A DNA stretch of 55,161 bases from an uncultured Ignavibacteriota bacterium (GTDB taxonomy: Bacteria; Bacteroidota; Ignavibacteria; UBA10030; UBA8401): contig CAISDA010000011.1 in the NCBI GenBank assembly GCA_903884005.1, positions 1 to 55,161 of the forward strand, given 5' to 3'. Position numbers and translations under genes: made by a program. Shown one piece after another: positions 18,501 through 27,524 of the stretch; the stretch's first letter is position 1; every line of letters starts with the position of its first letter. The notes below the pieces were generated by a model that saw only the letters and a list, made by a program, of their open reading frames with translations, was not told the origin of the DNA and ran no database searches.

Positions 18501-19698
18501 CACGGCGAAGGACACAACTGCGCTGATCAGGACGAAAGGTAAAACGGGTGTGTATGCCGTCACGGCGACGGCAATACTGAACAATGTAAGCGTCTCTCAG
18601 TCGTTTTCCGTGACGATGGCGAATGTCGTCATGAAAGAGATCACGATCGGCGGACTGCCCGCAGGCGGCGAATTGAACAACGCGGCGCGCGGATTGCAAC
18701 TCACGATCGGCGGACGCGATACAAGCGGGAAAAGCGTCAACGTGGGGAGCAGCATTCTGTGGATGCTCTCACCGCCGAGCGCGGGCACGATCTCACAACG
18801 AGGTTTATTATCTGTCGATTCGACGCTGCTGGGAAAAATTGTTGTGACGGCGAAAGACGGCATTTCAAACCTCTCGCAGAACATCACGATCAGCGTGGTC
18901 GTCACGATCGATTCGAGCCATGCATACTATCTGACGGACAAGTTCGCAATGGAACTTCGCATTCCCAAGAAGGCGGTCAACGCTCCCATCGACCTGCAGT
19001 TGGCGGACGCGACGTTCGGTCCCGCGAAGAAATTCGTGTTCGTGAAACGGACCGGCCAGAATTTTGTAGCGTCATCAAATCTGTACTATCTCTCGTACAA
19101 GGGAGACGCCCTTCCGGGCGATTCGTTAAAGCAAACCGCCTCGCTTCTTTTGGCCGAGGATGCATCGATGAAGTACTATGGAGGGGAAAAAATGATGGGC
19201 CTCTATGACCCCATCGCACTCGAGTGGACAACGCTTCCGGCGGCTCCATCGACATTGACGCTGGGAAAACAAAGCGGTGTGATGTCTACAGTGTTCCCGG
19301 GATTGCAGACCGATGTGCTTTCGCACCTCAAGACGCAGTACACGCTCCTGGTCCTCAATCAACCTCTGGGCCTTACGCACGTTGCGGTCCTGCCGAATCC
19401 GTTTTCACCGGATGTCTCTCCGTTGAAGATCGGGTATATCGTCAGCACCACCGATCAACAGGCGCTGATGTGGATCACCATCTATAACATCCGGGGCGAA
19501 CTTGTGCGGACGCTGTTGGACGGCGAGAGGCAATACCCGGGACGCTACGGCAGCAGATCGAGTTCGAAAGAAATTGTGTGGGATGGGAAAGCGAATGACG
19601 GTTCTACCGCGCGCAATGGCCGCTATGTCATTCAACTCAGGGCCAAAGACAGCACGGGAGAAAAAGTTGAACTCATTCAGGTAATCTTAATTAAATAA
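12508..19698 (+). CDS. Giant surface protein with about 16 carboxypeptidase-regulatory-like repeats
   Basis: A 2396-aa secreted protein. It has a signal peptide (about 1-24), fibronectin-III-like domains (about 150-365), then about 16 beta-sandwich repeats of roughly 70-95 residues (about 458-1850) of the carboxypeptidase regulatory-like type. Each opens with a variant of xxISGTVxxxxGxPVxGAxV and contains a T-x-x-x-G-x-Y/F core. Bacterial Ig-like domains follow (about 1870-2130). The C-terminus (about 2290-2396) is a FlgD-Ig/T9SS-like domain with LPNPFSP, WDGKANDGSTARNGRYVI and a final QVILIK. It is likely a surface adhesin, matrix or scaffold protein exported by T9SS. It starts an apparent three-gene operon with a PorV-like protein and a barrel-like protein. 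Repeats are diverged, so recent slippage is not indicated. Confidence 0.88.
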   Translation: MKNRSVIVLLFLFEILFHHSVFAQTLNPAMDDALRPRLLFKGSNVMVFSGSAGGRTDLKLKMGTLPGLFTTAAVPFPGAALYLRPDALSLPIGAIYAVLTNSDSTSLAGIQAQAAINSNIVVSNTIGFIIESPNSATALAPIGVETNSAPLFRWTSVPGVPAYQLILSKTPFQVTKDPVSGELSVVGANIIWRYSTTATSAVYGSTNANSSLSLGTAPPLIPGNEYNYTILNVYDPDGNSAYTSDVFGGVVSFKFTAPTTIQAPTLRSPAENATFYADNIITFSWDPVPNANLYTFYLFQRVTTTSGAKQEFDLPLWSSTLTSTIIDYQAKGSLPRGKYLWYVSVSDAAGNGNASKAVLFNYAIDMGKIRLQAVPTIGSGNLVGLEIRARAIKDGASPTNPFIIGNDRIINDSLVAGTYQFSGSKVGYADTTITVVIPLTPLNGSSVDVIVPLRALPATISGTVLDQASLPVSGATVQLVNLLTASQQSAQTSSAGQFSISTEGGTYSVQATKPGYIPSSSVAITVAVGDHKVLPAALSIRADQATVSGTIVNDVGTPVSMATVTASATTAIGLQTQTVITNASGNYSFNNATTLSSGNWSIAASKDGFVSAAARQITLSLGESRQLENIVLLPKANTINGSVTELIVTNGSSGNIPLKDVVVTARPLAGADITTTTSLTGQFTLSLKQGTYHIQASQDNYGIAPGSQSGYDVTVSVGQTVTGINFSLQANPSSVSGSVSLSDGTSVSGAAISSSGGTSALSSANGSYTVSLPAGSFTLSVSKDGYGAPPPIAVSVAAGQNLRGVNFQLSPNAAVISGAVQSAGEAVAGALLVALNTTSGDSLSSMASSTGLFSLSVQPGTWKVTASKAGFISAASTVTVGPGQRSGANVFVLVANTTQINGIVSDGSATIRNASVAIEEAGNPSNAVATTSKDDGSFTSTVTAGKSYTVTVSSIGYVTKSAATGVLAAGKSTALSFTLAIAPSSVSGVVINNFSLPLYPAKVYVQSQTYRLLDSTTTDNTGAYRIGLSAGTFTIISRLPGYIADSVSVTPTIGQSLSGINLRLTENFAVISGTITGRSIPLANALVNVSGNNGGATVTSGSDGSFLLSRLVGGVYSIKVTRDTYGDTTLSATLSGGQSRQFVIDLIALDGKINGTIKSLIGQPIAGATVFIRNTTGKAYTTVSGGDGTYTQVSLPSGKYRINAAKSGYSSVKIDSVVLTSTSLTGTSVIADFAPNTLRVKGRITDAATASGVSGITVAVSGTIGSGSALTNTSGDYLIDNLALSSYTLLASKSGYTTVSRTISPVASDTLLTTDIQLAVNNGTISGTVKNDAGAPLSFSVSLKATSRTATSAATADANGNFTFSNISRDSTTVTTDFFREGYDNVATLVAFPTGQSSVTGVALVVVPHTSEIDGSAGVADALLQLTEATGKISSRLVNSRPDKSYSFTLLPSGNYTLKPAKDGFSFTPATQSIILASSQIATLASFSAVADTGSILVRVTEQTTNAGMAGVTVSVVSSDTTVVKAGTTNANGDALFSNLLAKGRTYVVRVSRAGYSSDASQQNPPLPTNGLVSVQFKLIGNSSSLTGRVVRSGTGSALGSAQVTTRRSTGEQYSVVTDASGAYAFKGIPNDNFVVIASKAGFRSDTLSVAVAAAENKAAPRDLSLVPTTVGIRGSVVYENVGVSNLTVTAVSASTVTTQTDASGGFVFTDLPALLNTDTTIYQITVVKDGLSPRSVKVVIPKTQVGQTLSLAPIILPSGRISFTVTDGLHPIEGVRVLFTPANGVSAESFTPVTGIFASGGTLEKGIQRFSLSKATYLSPGANALSIQLETDTTRKLSFSVLLPFRLATAAEITATDDAFISATARVKNNADVATLYYKKESGSSFTAVAMTRSNDTSFTGKIPAQFSTEKLSYYVGVKRDTIVYTSDVQTAAPSARGILSSIDFDPSLDHAVLRPADEYRISIVARDGANSAMGAKLLDPVKGKISWAYDSTALAITAKDTTALIRTKGKTGVYAVTATAILNNVSVSQSFSVTMANVVMKEITIGGLPAGGELNNAARGLQLTIGGRDTSGKSVNVGSSILWMLSPPSAGTISQRGLLSVDSTLLGKIVVTAKDGISNLSQNITISVVVTIDSSHAYYLTDKFAMELRIPKKAVNAPIDLQLADATFGPAKKFVFVKRTGQNFVASSNLYYLSYKGDALPGDSLKQTASLLLAEDASMKYYGGEKMMGLYDPIALEWTTLPAAPSTLTLGKQSGVMSTVFPGLQTDVLSHLKTQYTLLVLNQPLGLTHVAVLPNPFSPDVSPLKIGYIVSTTDQQALMWITIYNIRGELVRTLLDGERQYPGRYGSRSSSKEIVWDGKANDGSTARNGRYVIQLRAKDSTGEKVELIQVILIK

Positions 19699-19716
19699 TT
19701 TAGCGAAAATGAGCAT

Positions 19717-20694
19717 ATGAGAATAATCACTATTTCCATGCTGATTGCATCTTTTGCCGCCGCGGCAATTGGCCAGACATTGTCGTCCATTCCTGCATCG
19801 TTCGTCGATATCGGCTTTGGCGCTCGTCCTGCTGCGCTCGGAGGGGCCTTTGCCGCCGTATCGAACGACGTCAATGCACTGATGTGGAATCCGGCGGGTC
19901 TTGCTGTCATCGATCACAATCAGGCGACATTCGCCTATACCAATCAATTGGGCCTGGTTCCATATCAATATGTGGGACTCGCCCATCCTCTCGAGGCGAA
20001 TACGCGCTCTGTGGGTTTGGCCGTCGTGTCATCCGGCGACAAGGCGCTGAGGGAATTGACTGTTCAAGCGACCTACGCACAATCCATTACCGCAGACCTG
20101 AAAGCAGGCGTGTCTGTGAAGTACCGCCACGCATCGTTCGGCGGCAATACATTGGATGGCGGCGATTATTTCGTCTTCGATCCCGAGGAAGTGTCTGAAG
20201 GCATGGCAAATCAGGTGCAGGGAAGTGCCAACGGGTTCGGCCTCGACGTGGGAGTGACGTATGCGCTTACGCATACGGTTACATTCGGCGTGGTGCTCAA
20301 AGACATCGTCGCACCCATGTCATGGAGTTCGAAGGTCAATTCCACCACTGCATCCGCCAAAGGATCCTACTCCGAATCGCTGCCGGCTGAAATTGCCATC
20401 GGATCGGCCGTGCAGGTTCGCGATAATTTCCTCGTCGTGGTGGATTACAATCCTGCAACGTCGAAAAACATCAGCAATAAATTGCGAGCCGGGGGGGAAC
20501 TGACCCTCCTGAAGATCGTCGCGCTCCGTGCCGGCATCATCCAATATCTCAGCAACGACATCAACACAGCATATTCATTCGGGGTTGGCTGTAGGGCGCC
20601 GATCGGCGGAAGTATCGCAGCCGTCTTCGACTATACCTATATGCATCAGACTCTTGCTGCGACACAACGCTTTTCATTCGGTGTGGAGTTCTAG
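19717..20694 (+). CDS. PorV/PorQ-family outer-membrane protein
   Basis: A 325-aa beta-barrel protein with signal peptide (about 1-19). The family signature is FGARPAALGGAFAAVSNDVN followed by ALMWNPAGLA (about 31-62), the FadL-like N-terminal region common to PorV and PorQ. Many alternating beta strands follow, and the chain ends in the aromatic-rich FSFGVEF typical of outer-membrane barrels. PorV shuttles T9SS cargo from the translocon to the attachment machinery. A gene 18 bases after a giant T9SS-like substrate suggests a dedicated shuttle or receptor for it. Whether this is the general PorV or a specialised paralogue cannot be told from the window. Confidence 0.85.
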   Translation: MRIITISMLIASFAAAAIGQTLSSIPASFVDIGFGARPAALGGAFAAVSNDVNALMWNPAGLAVIDHNQATFAYTNQLGLVPYQYVGLAHPLEANTRSVGLAVVSSGDKALRELTVQATYAQSITADLKAGVSVKYRHASFGGNTLDGGDYFVFDPEEVSEGMANQVQGSANGFGLDVGVTYALTHTVTFGVVLKDIVAPMSWSSKVNSTTASAKGSYSESLPAEIAIGSAVQVRDNFLVVVDYNPATSKNISNKLRAGGELTLLKIVALRAGIIQYLSNDINTAYSFGVGCRAPIGGSIAAVFDYTYMHQTLAATQRFSFGVEF

Positions 20695-20696
20695 CC

Positions 20697-22379
20697 ATGA
20701 CAAAAAAATTACTTCTCTCGCTCTTTTGTGTCGCCGCTTTTTCTCATCCTCTCCTTTCCCAGGGGAGCTCAGACACGCCGGATCTCACGATGTGGCGCGG
20801 CGGCAAAGTCTCGTTCGATGTCGGCCTGGGGCTGAACATGCTGGGTGTCGGGACCGGTTCGGCCATCGGCGGCGGCGTGATCTCTCCGCGGCTCAGGAAC
20901 GGCGCAGCTTCCATCTTTTTCAATCCGGCTGAACTGTCCATGGTGACGTCGCCTCAGATCATCGTCGATTCGAAATTCGGACTTGGAAGCGGCACATTCG
21001 GCATGACCGGAGACAAGCTGCTGTCCAAGGAAACGATTATGACGCAGACGGATTCGTTTCTCAAAGACTCGTCGGTGTTCAAGTACGACAAGGTGAAAGG
21101 CTTTAAGCAATACTCCGTGATGAACGAGGGAACGGCCGGATTTAAGGGGCAGGTGAACGCGCTGACGGCCGCATTTCCATTGGGAGAAGATCTCACTCTG
21201 GCCCTCGGCGCATACTATCCGATCGATCTCGGCATGTCGCTGCGCTTGAGCGACCTCAGCATGCAACTGCGAGCAAACAGGGTGACCGGCACGCAGACCA
21301 TTACCATCGACTTTCTTCTCAACATGGGTGTCACCGCTAATCTCCTCATGCAATCGAACGTGTTGAATGTTGGACTGGGCTGGAAGGCGTTGGATGGAAA
21401 GAACGGGGCGCTGTCTGTCGGCGCCGCTGTGAAACGGTACGATGTGCGGGCACAGCTTGGGCTGGATGTGCCAATCGACGGATTGATCTCGATCCAAAAG
21501 AACGAATACTATTTTAATAACCCCGCCGACAAGGCCATCGACTTTGCAGGCGGCGAAACGAATTTGCTGAAATGGACAGCCTCCGGCGACTACCGCGATA
21601 CGAAAATAGGATTCTGCGTGGGTACGTATTACGATGCGACAAAACTGCTCGATAACGCATTGTCCGTTGTCAACGTGTCTGCCCTCTATGAATCGTCGCC
21701 CGCCTTCACGCTCTCCGACCCTGCGGCGCGAAGCGAAAGCTACCAGCCCGTATTCCTGGTCGGGAAACCCGGCGGGACGGGGAAGGATTCAATGCAGGTG
21801 CTCATAGACTCGCTGCGCTTGAGCAAACCGAACTTGACGCGCAGCACGCAGAATGTCTTTTCCGATCATATCGATCTGAAACAGCCGTCATCACTCACGC
21901 TTGGCCTGGACCTCGGGCTCGGTGAGCATACGCTGATCCTGAATTACGTGCAGTACTTCGGTGAATATTCAATGACATTCGGCGACTACACCATCGGCAA
22001 AAAGGCGACCTCCGCCGTCAAGTTCGCCGCGGATTTCAAGTTGTCCGAAAAATTGGAAGGATGGAATTGGCTGCTGCTTCCGGTGCGGTTGATGTTTTTG
22101 GATATCGACGGACTTTTGCTCCAGGCGTTTCAATCCAGTACCGGATACCGAAATCCCCACTATCGTTTTGGCGGCGGCGTCATGTTCGGAACATCAATTG
22201 TCAGCGGCATCGGCAGCGAAGAATCTGCAAAAGGAATGCGCGACGCGCTCAATTCACCGATACCTCTCGGGTTCGCCCTCGGCAGACAATATACGATCTT
22301 CGATCGATTCACGATCGGCGTCATGGTTGTCGGGTATCCCGACATCGCGATGAAAACCTCCGTCGGGATCGATCTGTAG
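20697..22379 (+). CDS. Large outer-membrane barrel-like protein
   Basis: A 560-aa protein with signal peptide (about 1-22). The N-terminal part has the same logic as PorV-like proteins (GSAIGGGVISPRLRNGAAS then IFFNPAELS), and the remainder is a long succession of amphipathic beta strands ending GVMVVGYPDIAMKTSVGIDL. I place it as a FadL/PorV-like barrel of unknown specificity. The start lies two bases after the preceding stop, so it is co-translated with the PorV-like gene. It probably functions in export, anchoring or uptake linked to the giant surface protein. Followed by a strong terminator, so the three genes form one transcription unit. Confidence 0.75.
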   Translation: MTKKLLLSLFCVAAFSHPLLSQGSSDTPDLTMWRGGKVSFDVGLGLNMLGVGTGSAIGGGVISPRLRNGAASIFFNPAELSMVTSPQIIVDSKFGLGSGTFGMTGDKLLSKETIMTQTDSFLKDSSVFKYDKVKGFKQYSVMNEGTAGFKGQVNALTAAFPLGEDLTLALGAYYPIDLGMSLRLSDLSMQLRANRVTGTQTITIDFLLNMGVTANLLMQSNVLNVGLGWKALDGKNGALSVGAAVKRYDVRAQLGLDVPIDGLISIQKNEYYFNNPADKAIDFAGGETNLLKWTASGDYRDTKIGFCVGTYYDATKLLDNALSVVNVSALYESSPAFTLSDPAARSESYQPVFLVGKPGGTGKDSMQVLIDSLRLSKPNLTRSTQNVFSDHIDLKQPSSLTLGLDLGLGEHTLILNYVQYFGEYSMTFGDYTIGKKATSAVKFAADFKLSEKLEGWNWLLLPVRLMFLDIDGLLLQAFQSSTGYRNPHYRFGGGVMFGTSIVSGIGSEESAKGMRDALNSPIPLGFALGRQYTIFDRFTIGVMVVGYPDIAMKTSVGIDL

Positions 22380-22429
22380 TCCTTGTCCACACGAACGAAC
22401 GTGAAAAATTGCAGAGCTGCACGAACATC

Positions 22430-22462
22430 AAAGCCCTCATGGCCGCCTCCATGGGGGCTTTT
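22430..22462 (+). terminator. Intrinsic terminator of the surface-protein operon
   Basis: AAAGCCCTCATGG (22430-22442) pairs with CCATGGGGGCTTT (22449-22461) with one mismatch, followed by a short T-run. It lies 51 bases after the stop codon. Confidence 0.7.
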
Positions 22463-22596
22463 GCTATTACGGTTCCGTATCCCTCTCCGCAGCTGCGGTG
22501 TGTTGAACGATAGGAATATACGCACACAGAGAGGAAAAAAAACCGCCGCCGAAATTTTAGAAATCATCTTTATTCGCGCATGAGTACTGGATCTAC

Positions 22597-22625
22597 TTGC
22601 ATCAGACAAAATAATCCGCTATAAT
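22597..22625 (+). promoter_or_regulatory. Sigma70-like promoter for the DUF2339 / bc-complex region
   Basis: TTGCAT (22597-22602), a 17-base spacer and an exact TATAAT (22620-22625). A start near 22632 would give a leader of about 120 nt before the ATG at 22755. The preceding 135 bases after the terminator hold nothing I recognise. Confidence 0.6.
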
Positions 22626-22754
22626 GGTTGATGCAAGAGCAGACACTTCACCGTGTTGCTCGCTGAAGCCTGGTATCGTTGGGCCGATTCTTCGTATGTC
22701 CGGAAATTAAAAATAATTTTATGCGCTGAATCGTCACGATGGCGGGAGGAAGAG

Positions 22755-24434
22755 ATGTCCAGAACCCACGATGCGGATTCGGATGTTCGCAATCGGCTTG
22801 AGAAAATTGAAGACCGTCTGGCACTGATCGAGGAAAAGCTTGGTATTGCCGTCGATGCCTCGGAAGAGCACTGGAAGCCGCTCTTCTCCGACGCAGGCGT
22901 CGTGAGCAATGACGGCGTTGCATCCCCCGATGACGAGTCCGGTGATGAGACGATCGAATATAAAATTGGATTCTACTGGTTCGCAAAATTCGGGATAGCA
23001 ATTCTCGCGATCGGCATCGCGTTCCTCCTCACATTTCCCTATCATGATATCCCCGGCTATCTGCCGAGCCTGTTCGGTTTTATCCTTTCGGGCGGACTGC
23101 TCGCCGCTTCGTCGCTTCTTCGCAAGTCGTACGATCTTGTGTCGCGCTATTTCTTTGAAAGCGCGTTTGTCCTCCTCTTTTTTTCCGTGCTTCGCCTTCA
23201 TTTTTTTTCTCCTGTGCCGTTCATTGAAAGCCGGTCGGTCGTCGTGCTTCTGCTCTGCGTCGTCGTTGCCGTCAATATGTTCATGTCGCTGCGCCGATCG
23301 TCGCCGTACCTTGCCGTGATGAGCCTCGTCGCCGGCTATGCCGTCGCGATCGTGTCCGACGCGCCCTATTTCATGTTCTTTGCGATCGCGTCCCTCTCCG
23401 GGATCGCGGTGTATTTCAAGCTTGTGCGGCAATGGAACAGCGTGTTGCTCATTGCCATTGTGATGAGCTATTCCACGCACATGCTCTGGCTCTTCAATAA
23501 TCCGCTCATGGGAAATGCGCTTGAATTGACCCGGACGCATCCTCTGAACAGCGCCTTCGTGCTCATCTATCTTGTCGTATTCGCGCTTGCGGTTCTCTTG
23601 CGGGAAAAGGGGGAGGCAGAAAGGGGGTTTCCGGCCGCCAGTTCTCTTGTGAACTGCGCTCTGGGGTTTGGAGTGTTCGCCTTGTCTGCCGAAGCGACCG
23701 TTGAACGCTACGCCGCGATCGCGTGTACCGGAGCGTCGATCCTCTTCCTGGCGCTCTCCACCTGGTTCTGGATCAAAGAGCAAAGCAAATTTTCGACGTT
23801 CTTCTATTCCATGACGGGCTATCTTGCGCTGAGCTGTGCCATCCTGCTTCTTTCACGCATTCCCGATACGTTCATCTGGCTTTCATGGCAAAGCGTCATT
23901 GTGCTGGCAACGGCAATCTATTTCCGCTCACGATTCATCGTCGTCACCAATACCGTGTTCTTTGTCGTGCTGCTGCTGAGTTATCTGATCAGCGCCTCGG
24001 GAGTCGGCGCCATCAGTCTGAGCTTTGGAGCCATTGCCCTCATCAGCGCCCGGATTCTGAATCTCCAGAAGCACAGACTGGAGATCAAAACAGAATTGCT
24101 CCGGTACTGCTATCTGGGTGCTGCGTTCGTCGCGTTCCCCTATGCGTTATTTTACACGGTGCCTGAGGGATACATTCCGCTCTCCTGGATGGGGGTCGCC
24201 TTATTCTATTATATTATGCACAGGATCTTGAAGAACCAGCGCTATCAATTGATGGCACTCCTGACGCTGACGCTCACTGTCGTTTATGTCGCTATCATCG
24301 GCATTGTGCGGCTTGACCCTGCGTTGAGGATCGTCTCGTTCCTCGTGCTGGGAACGGTCTTGTTAAGTGTGTCCATCATCTATTCAAGGATCAAGAGAAC
24401 TCAGAAAAATCCCCACGAAGTACATCAGCAATAA
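22755..24434 (+). CDS. DUF2339-family polytopic membrane protein
   Basis: A 559-aa protein. The ATG at 22755 is chosen because GGAGGA (22745-22750) sits just upstream; an in-frame reading from 22653 would add 34 residues unlike the family. The N-terminus is a short coiled coil (VRNRLEKIEDRLALIEEKLG), followed by an acidic linker and then about 14 hydrophobic segments. The first is preceded by the DUF2339 hallmark EYKIGFYWFAKFGIAILAIG. The function of DUF2339 is unknown; members are inner-membrane proteins. The next gene (Rieske) starts 47 bases later without an obvious terminator, so it may be co-expressed with the cytochrome complex. Confidence 0.85.
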   Translation: MSRTHDADSDVRNRLEKIEDRLALIEEKLGIAVDASEEHWKPLFSDAGVVSNDGVASPDDESGDETIEYKIGFYWFAKFGIAILAIGIAFLLTFPYHDIPGYLPSLFGFILSGGLLAASSLLRKSYDLVSRYFFESAFVLLFFSVLRLHFFSPVPFIESRSVVVLLLCVVVAVNMFMSLRRSSPYLAVMSLVAGYAVAIVSDAPYFMFFAIASLSGIAVYFKLVRQWNSVLLIAIVMSYSTHMLWLFNNPLMGNALELTRTHPLNSAFVLIYLVVFALAVLLREKGEAERGFPAASSLVNCALGFGVFALSAEATVERYAAIACTGASILFLALSTWFWIKEQSKFSTFFYSMTGYLALSCAILLLSRIPDTFIWLSWQSVIVLATAIYFRSRFIVVTNTVFFVVLLLSYLISASGVGAISLSFGAIALISARILNLQKHRLEIKTELLRYCYLGAAFVAFPYALFYTVPEGYIPLSWMGVALFYYIMHRILKNQRYQLMALLTLTLTVVYVAIIGIVRLDPALRIVSFLVLGTVLLSVSIIYSRIKRTQKNPHEVHQQ

Positions 24435-24481
24435 CTATTTCTCTCACGTCATTCACCCATCAATTCACGAAAGGGATGCTT

Positions 24482-24925
24482 ATGCAAGATCCGATACAAC
24501 AGAGTAAACGCGATTTTCTCAAAATATTTGTCGGTGGGGGACTCTTCTCGTTGCTTGGAGCAATTATTTATCCGATCATTTCGTATCTCAAACCTCCCGT
24601 GCAAGCGGAAGCGGAAGTGAAAAGCGTGAATGCCGGGAAGATCGCCTCCATCGCGCTCAACTCGGGACAGATCGTGAAGTTCGGAGCGAAACCGGTGATC
24701 CTCATTCGCAGCCCGCAGGGAGACTTGAAGGCATTCTCGGCGACCTGCACGCACTTGAGCTGCACGGTGCAATACAAAAGCGACCTGGGCGTCATCTGGT
24801 GTGCTTGCCATAACGGGAAATATGACCTCAATGGCAGAAATGTGTCCGGTCCGCCCCCGCGCCCCTTGGACGAATATCGCGTCATCGTCAAAGGTGAAGA
24901 TGTTTTAATCTCAAAATTAGCATGA
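24482..24925 (+). CDS. Rieske iron-sulfur protein of a cytochrome bc complex
   Basis: A 147-aa protein anchored by one N-terminal membrane helix (about 12-35, preceded by KRDFLKIF, like a Tat-type or uncleaved anchor). The 2Fe-2S cluster motifs are CTHLSC and CACHNGKYD, with GPPPRPL forming the proline loop. The start at 24482 is preferred because AGGG lies six bases upstream; an ATG two codons earlier overlaps that site. It is short for a Rieske subunit but complete. It would accept electrons from quinol and pass them to the adjacent multihaem cytochrome. First gene of a Rieske - cytochrome b - multihaem cytochrome unit. Confidence 0.92.
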   Translation: MQDPIQQSKRDFLKIFVGGGLFSLLGAIIYPIISYLKPPVQAEAEVKSVNAGKIASIALNSGQIVKFGAKPVILIRSPQGDLKAFSATCTHLSCTVQYKSDLGVIWCACHNGKYDLNGRNVSGPPPRPLDEYRVIVKGEDVLISKLA

Positions 24926-24932
24926 GGGATCA

Positions 24933-26000
24933 ATGAAAAAAATTTACGATTGGTTTAACGAACGACTTCAGCTTGAAGACCTTGTCCATTTTTTGGGAAA
25001 AAAATATGTGCCCATCCACAGCCATTCGGTATGGTACTATTTTGGCGGCATTTCCGTTTTCCTCTTTATCATTCAGGTAAGCACCGGCATTTTACTGCTG
25101 CTGTATTATAAGGCGGGAGAAGATCAGGCATTTGAAAGCATTCTCTTCATCATGTCCAAGGTGCAATTTGGATGGCTCATCCGTTCCATTCACAGCTGGG
25201 CTGCAAATCTCTTCGTGCTGTCGGCCGTCATCCATATGTTCAGCGTCTATTTCGAAAAGGCATATCGAAAACCCCGCGAGATGACGTGGGTGACCGGCAT
25301 GCTGATGCTGTTCCTGCTGCTGGGTTTTGGCTTCAGCGGATACCTCCTCCCATGGAATGAACTTGCGTTCTTCGCCACAAAGGTCGGAACGGATATCATG
25401 GGCGTGATCCCCGTGGTCGGCAAGCCGATCATGGTGCTGCTGCGCGGAGGAGAAGAAGTCACAGGCGCTACACTCACCCGATTCTTCGGCTTTCACGTTG
25501 CCGTTCTCCCGGGCATCTTCACTGTCTTGATCAGCCTGCATCTTATTTTTGTGCAGCGCCAGGGAATGAGTGAAACGGAAGAATTTTCGAATACGCCGGA
25601 AAATGAAAAAGGGAAAATGCCGTTCTTCCCGAATTTCCTGCTGCGCGATCTGCTGCTGTGGCTTCTGGTATTGAACATACTTGCCATCCTCGCCGTGTTT
25701 TTCCCGTGGGAATTGGGACATAAAGCTGATGCCTTCGCCTCGGCTCCGGCGGGTATTCGTCCGGAATGGTACTTTATGTTCATGTTCCAGTCACTAAAAC
25801 TCATCCCGGCAAAAATTCTGTTCATCGACGGGGAACTGTTGGGAATACTTTCATTCGGATTGGCATTTGCATTGTGGCTCTTCGTTCCTTTCTGGGACAG
25901 GAAAACCGCCCAAGGCCACCGAAATAGGTTCCTCAATTATCTCGGCATTTTTGTCATCGCATTTATTCTTCTTATGACTATCTATGGGTGGTTATCGTGA
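24933..26000 (+). CDS. Cytochrome b (b6-type, fused to subunit IV-like half)
   Basis: A 355-aa membrane protein with about eight helices. Haem ligands are H87 and H101 in one helix and H188 and H203 in another. The 14-residue gap in the second pair is the spacing of cytochrome b6, not of mitochondrial-type cytochrome b. The C-terminal half carries the quinol-site motif PEWYF (within [13 protein letters not shown]), so both halves are present in one chain. It forms the quinol-oxidising core of a bc-type complex in the inner membrane. SD-like AGGG precedes the ATG, and the gene overlaps the next by four bases. Confidence 0.95.
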   Translation: MKKIYDWFNERLQLEDLVHFLGKKYVPIHSHSVWYYFGGISVFLFIIQVSTGILLLLYYKAGEDQAFESILFIMSKVQFGWLIRSIHSWAANLFVLSAVIHMFSVYFEKAYRKPREMTWVTGMLMLFLLLGFGFSGYLLPWNELAFFATKVGTDIMGVIPVVGKPIMVLLRGGEEVTGATLTRFFGFHVAVLPGIFTVLISLHLIFVQRQGMSETEEFSNTPENEKGKMPFFPNFLLRDLLLWLLVLNILAILAVFFPWELGHKADAFASAPAGIRPEWYFMFMFQSLKLIPAKILFIDGELLGILSFGLAFALWLFVPFWDRKTAQGHRNRFLNYLGIFVIAFILLMTIYGWLS

Positions 26001-27448
26001 AAAAAATCTACTATGTGCTTTCGTTGCTGCTTATAAGTCTCGGTGCATGGACTGTGATGGCCGCCGAAGATCAGTGTATCGCATGTCACACCGGTCTTGG
26101 CGACGCGCCGTCGACGTTATTTAAAAAAGATATCCATCAGCAAAAGGGAGTCTCGTGCGCCGACTGTCACGGCGGAGACAGAACAGCCGATGATCCGGAT
26201 AAAGCTATGAGCAAAGATCATGGCTATAAAGGCGTTCCGAAAGGGAACAATATTATTAAGGCGTGCATCAACTGCCATGATAATGCTGACAAGATGAAAA
26301 CATTCGGCTCTTCTCTTAAGACGAACCAGTTCAAGTTGTTTGCAACAAGCGTTCACGGCGGCACGTCGCTCGATGGCGCCGAATGGGTCGCTCAATGCAC
26401 GACGTGTCACGGCGCCCACGGTGTATCCCCGGTGGCGAGCCCGTCATCGCCGGTCTATCCGACGAATGTCATTAAAACGTGCTCGAAATGTCACTCCAAT
26501 CCGCAATACATGAAACAATACAATCCGTCATTGCCGGTCGATCAGTTGGAGAAATACCATACCAGCATGCACGGAAAGCTGAATGCGAAAGGGAATACGG
26601 AAGTTGCAGAATGCGCCAGCTGCCACGGGAGCCATAATATTTATAAACCGTCGGATGCGCGCTCCACGGTCTACGCGATCAAACTTCCGGCGACGTGTTC
26701 CAAGTGCCATAGCGATGCCGAAAAAATGAAAAAATACAACATCCCCACGGACCAATATGAAAAATACGCCGGCAGCGTTCATGGAAAGGCGTTGTTGGAA
26801 AAACATGATGTCGGCGCTCCTGCATGCAACGATTGTCACGGCAATCACGGTGCAATGCCCCCGGGCATCGAATCGATTTCCAACGTCTGCGGCACGTGCC
26901 ACGCATTGAACGCGGATCTGTTCTCATCGAGTCCGCATAAAAAAGCGTTCGATCAGCGGAAATATCCCGAATGCCAGACATGCCATAGCAACCATGCGAT
27001 TGTTCCGGCAACGGACGCGCTGATCGGCGTGTCGCAGGGAGCCACATGCGTTAAATGCCATTCTCCGCAGGAAAGCTCGAAGGGATATGAGGCGGCGAAG
27101 GTGATGCGACACTTGTTGGATACACTGAGTGCATCAGAACAAAGCGCCGCAGCGATCGTCGAAGATGCGCTGCAGAAGGGGATGGAAGTCGGCGAAGCAA
27201 AATTCAAACTGCGCGACGTTCACCAGGCACGGCTCGAATCCCGGACTATGGTGCATTCATTCAGTGTTCCCAAATTTCAGGAAGTCATCGATAAAGGAAT
27301 GAAGGTGTCTGCAGAAGTGTCCCATGAAGGCCAGGGCGCTCTCGATGAATATCGGTTCCGCCGGTATGGGCTTGGCGTTGCCACAGGCATCATCACACTG
27401 CTTTCATTGCTGGTGTATCTGTACATCCGACGGCTTGAAAAAAAATAA
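25997..27448 (+). CDS. Undecahaem c-type cytochrome, membrane-anchored
   Basis: About 483 aa from a GTG at 25997 that overlaps the cytochrome b stop (GTGA); a GTG three codons earlier is also possible. There is an N-terminal signal sequence (about 1-22) and a C-terminal membrane helix ([19 protein letters not shown]). Between them I count eleven CxxCH haem sites, in order CIACH, CADCH, CINCH, CTTCH, CSKCH, CASCH, CSKCH, CNDCH, CGTCH, CQTCH and CVKCH. Several have the distal HxxH/H(A/G)xH spacing of cytochrome c3/NrfB-like modules. It replaces cytochrome c1/f in this bc-complex operon and could wire quinol oxidation to a periplasmic haem network or extracellular acceptor. Confidence 0.93.
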   Translation: MKKIYYVLSLLLISLGAWTVMAAEDQCIACHTGLGDAPSTLFKKDIHQQKGVSCADCHGGDRTADDPDKAMSKDHGYKGVPKGNNIIKACINCHDNADKMKTFGSSLKTNQFKLFATSVHGGTSLDGAEWVAQCTTCHGAHGVSPVASPSSPVYPTNVIKTCSKCHSNPQYMKQYNPSLPVDQLEKYHTSMHGKLNAKGNTEVAECASCHGSHNIYKPSDARSTVYAIKLPATCSKCHSDAEKMKKYNIPTDQYEKYAGSVHGKALLEKHDVGAPACNDCHGNHGAMPPGIESISNVCGTCHALNADLFSSSPHKKAFDQRKYPECQTCHSNHAIVPATDALIGVSQGATCVKCHSPQESSKGYEAAKVMRHLLDTLSASEQSAAAIVEDALQKGMEVGEAKFKLRDVHQARLESRTMVHSFSVPKFQEVIDKGMKVSAEVSHEGQGALDEYRFRRYGLGVATGIITLLSLLVYLYIRRLEKK

Positions 27449-27524
27449 ATATTTGCGTACCATGATATGCACGTTCCATACTTCCATCACATTTCCAACA
27501 TTATACATTATCAGGAGATAAACA

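Noticed and set aside
12508-19698. Repeats in the giant gene as recent DNA tandem duplications or a CRISPR-like array
   Set aside because: The repeats are protein-level beta domains of varied length and are strongly diverged in DNA.
22734-23783. Long minus-strand open frame inside the DUF2339 gene
   Set aside because: Extremely charged sequence typical of antisense to a hydrophobic membrane protein; the plus-strand product is a recognised family.
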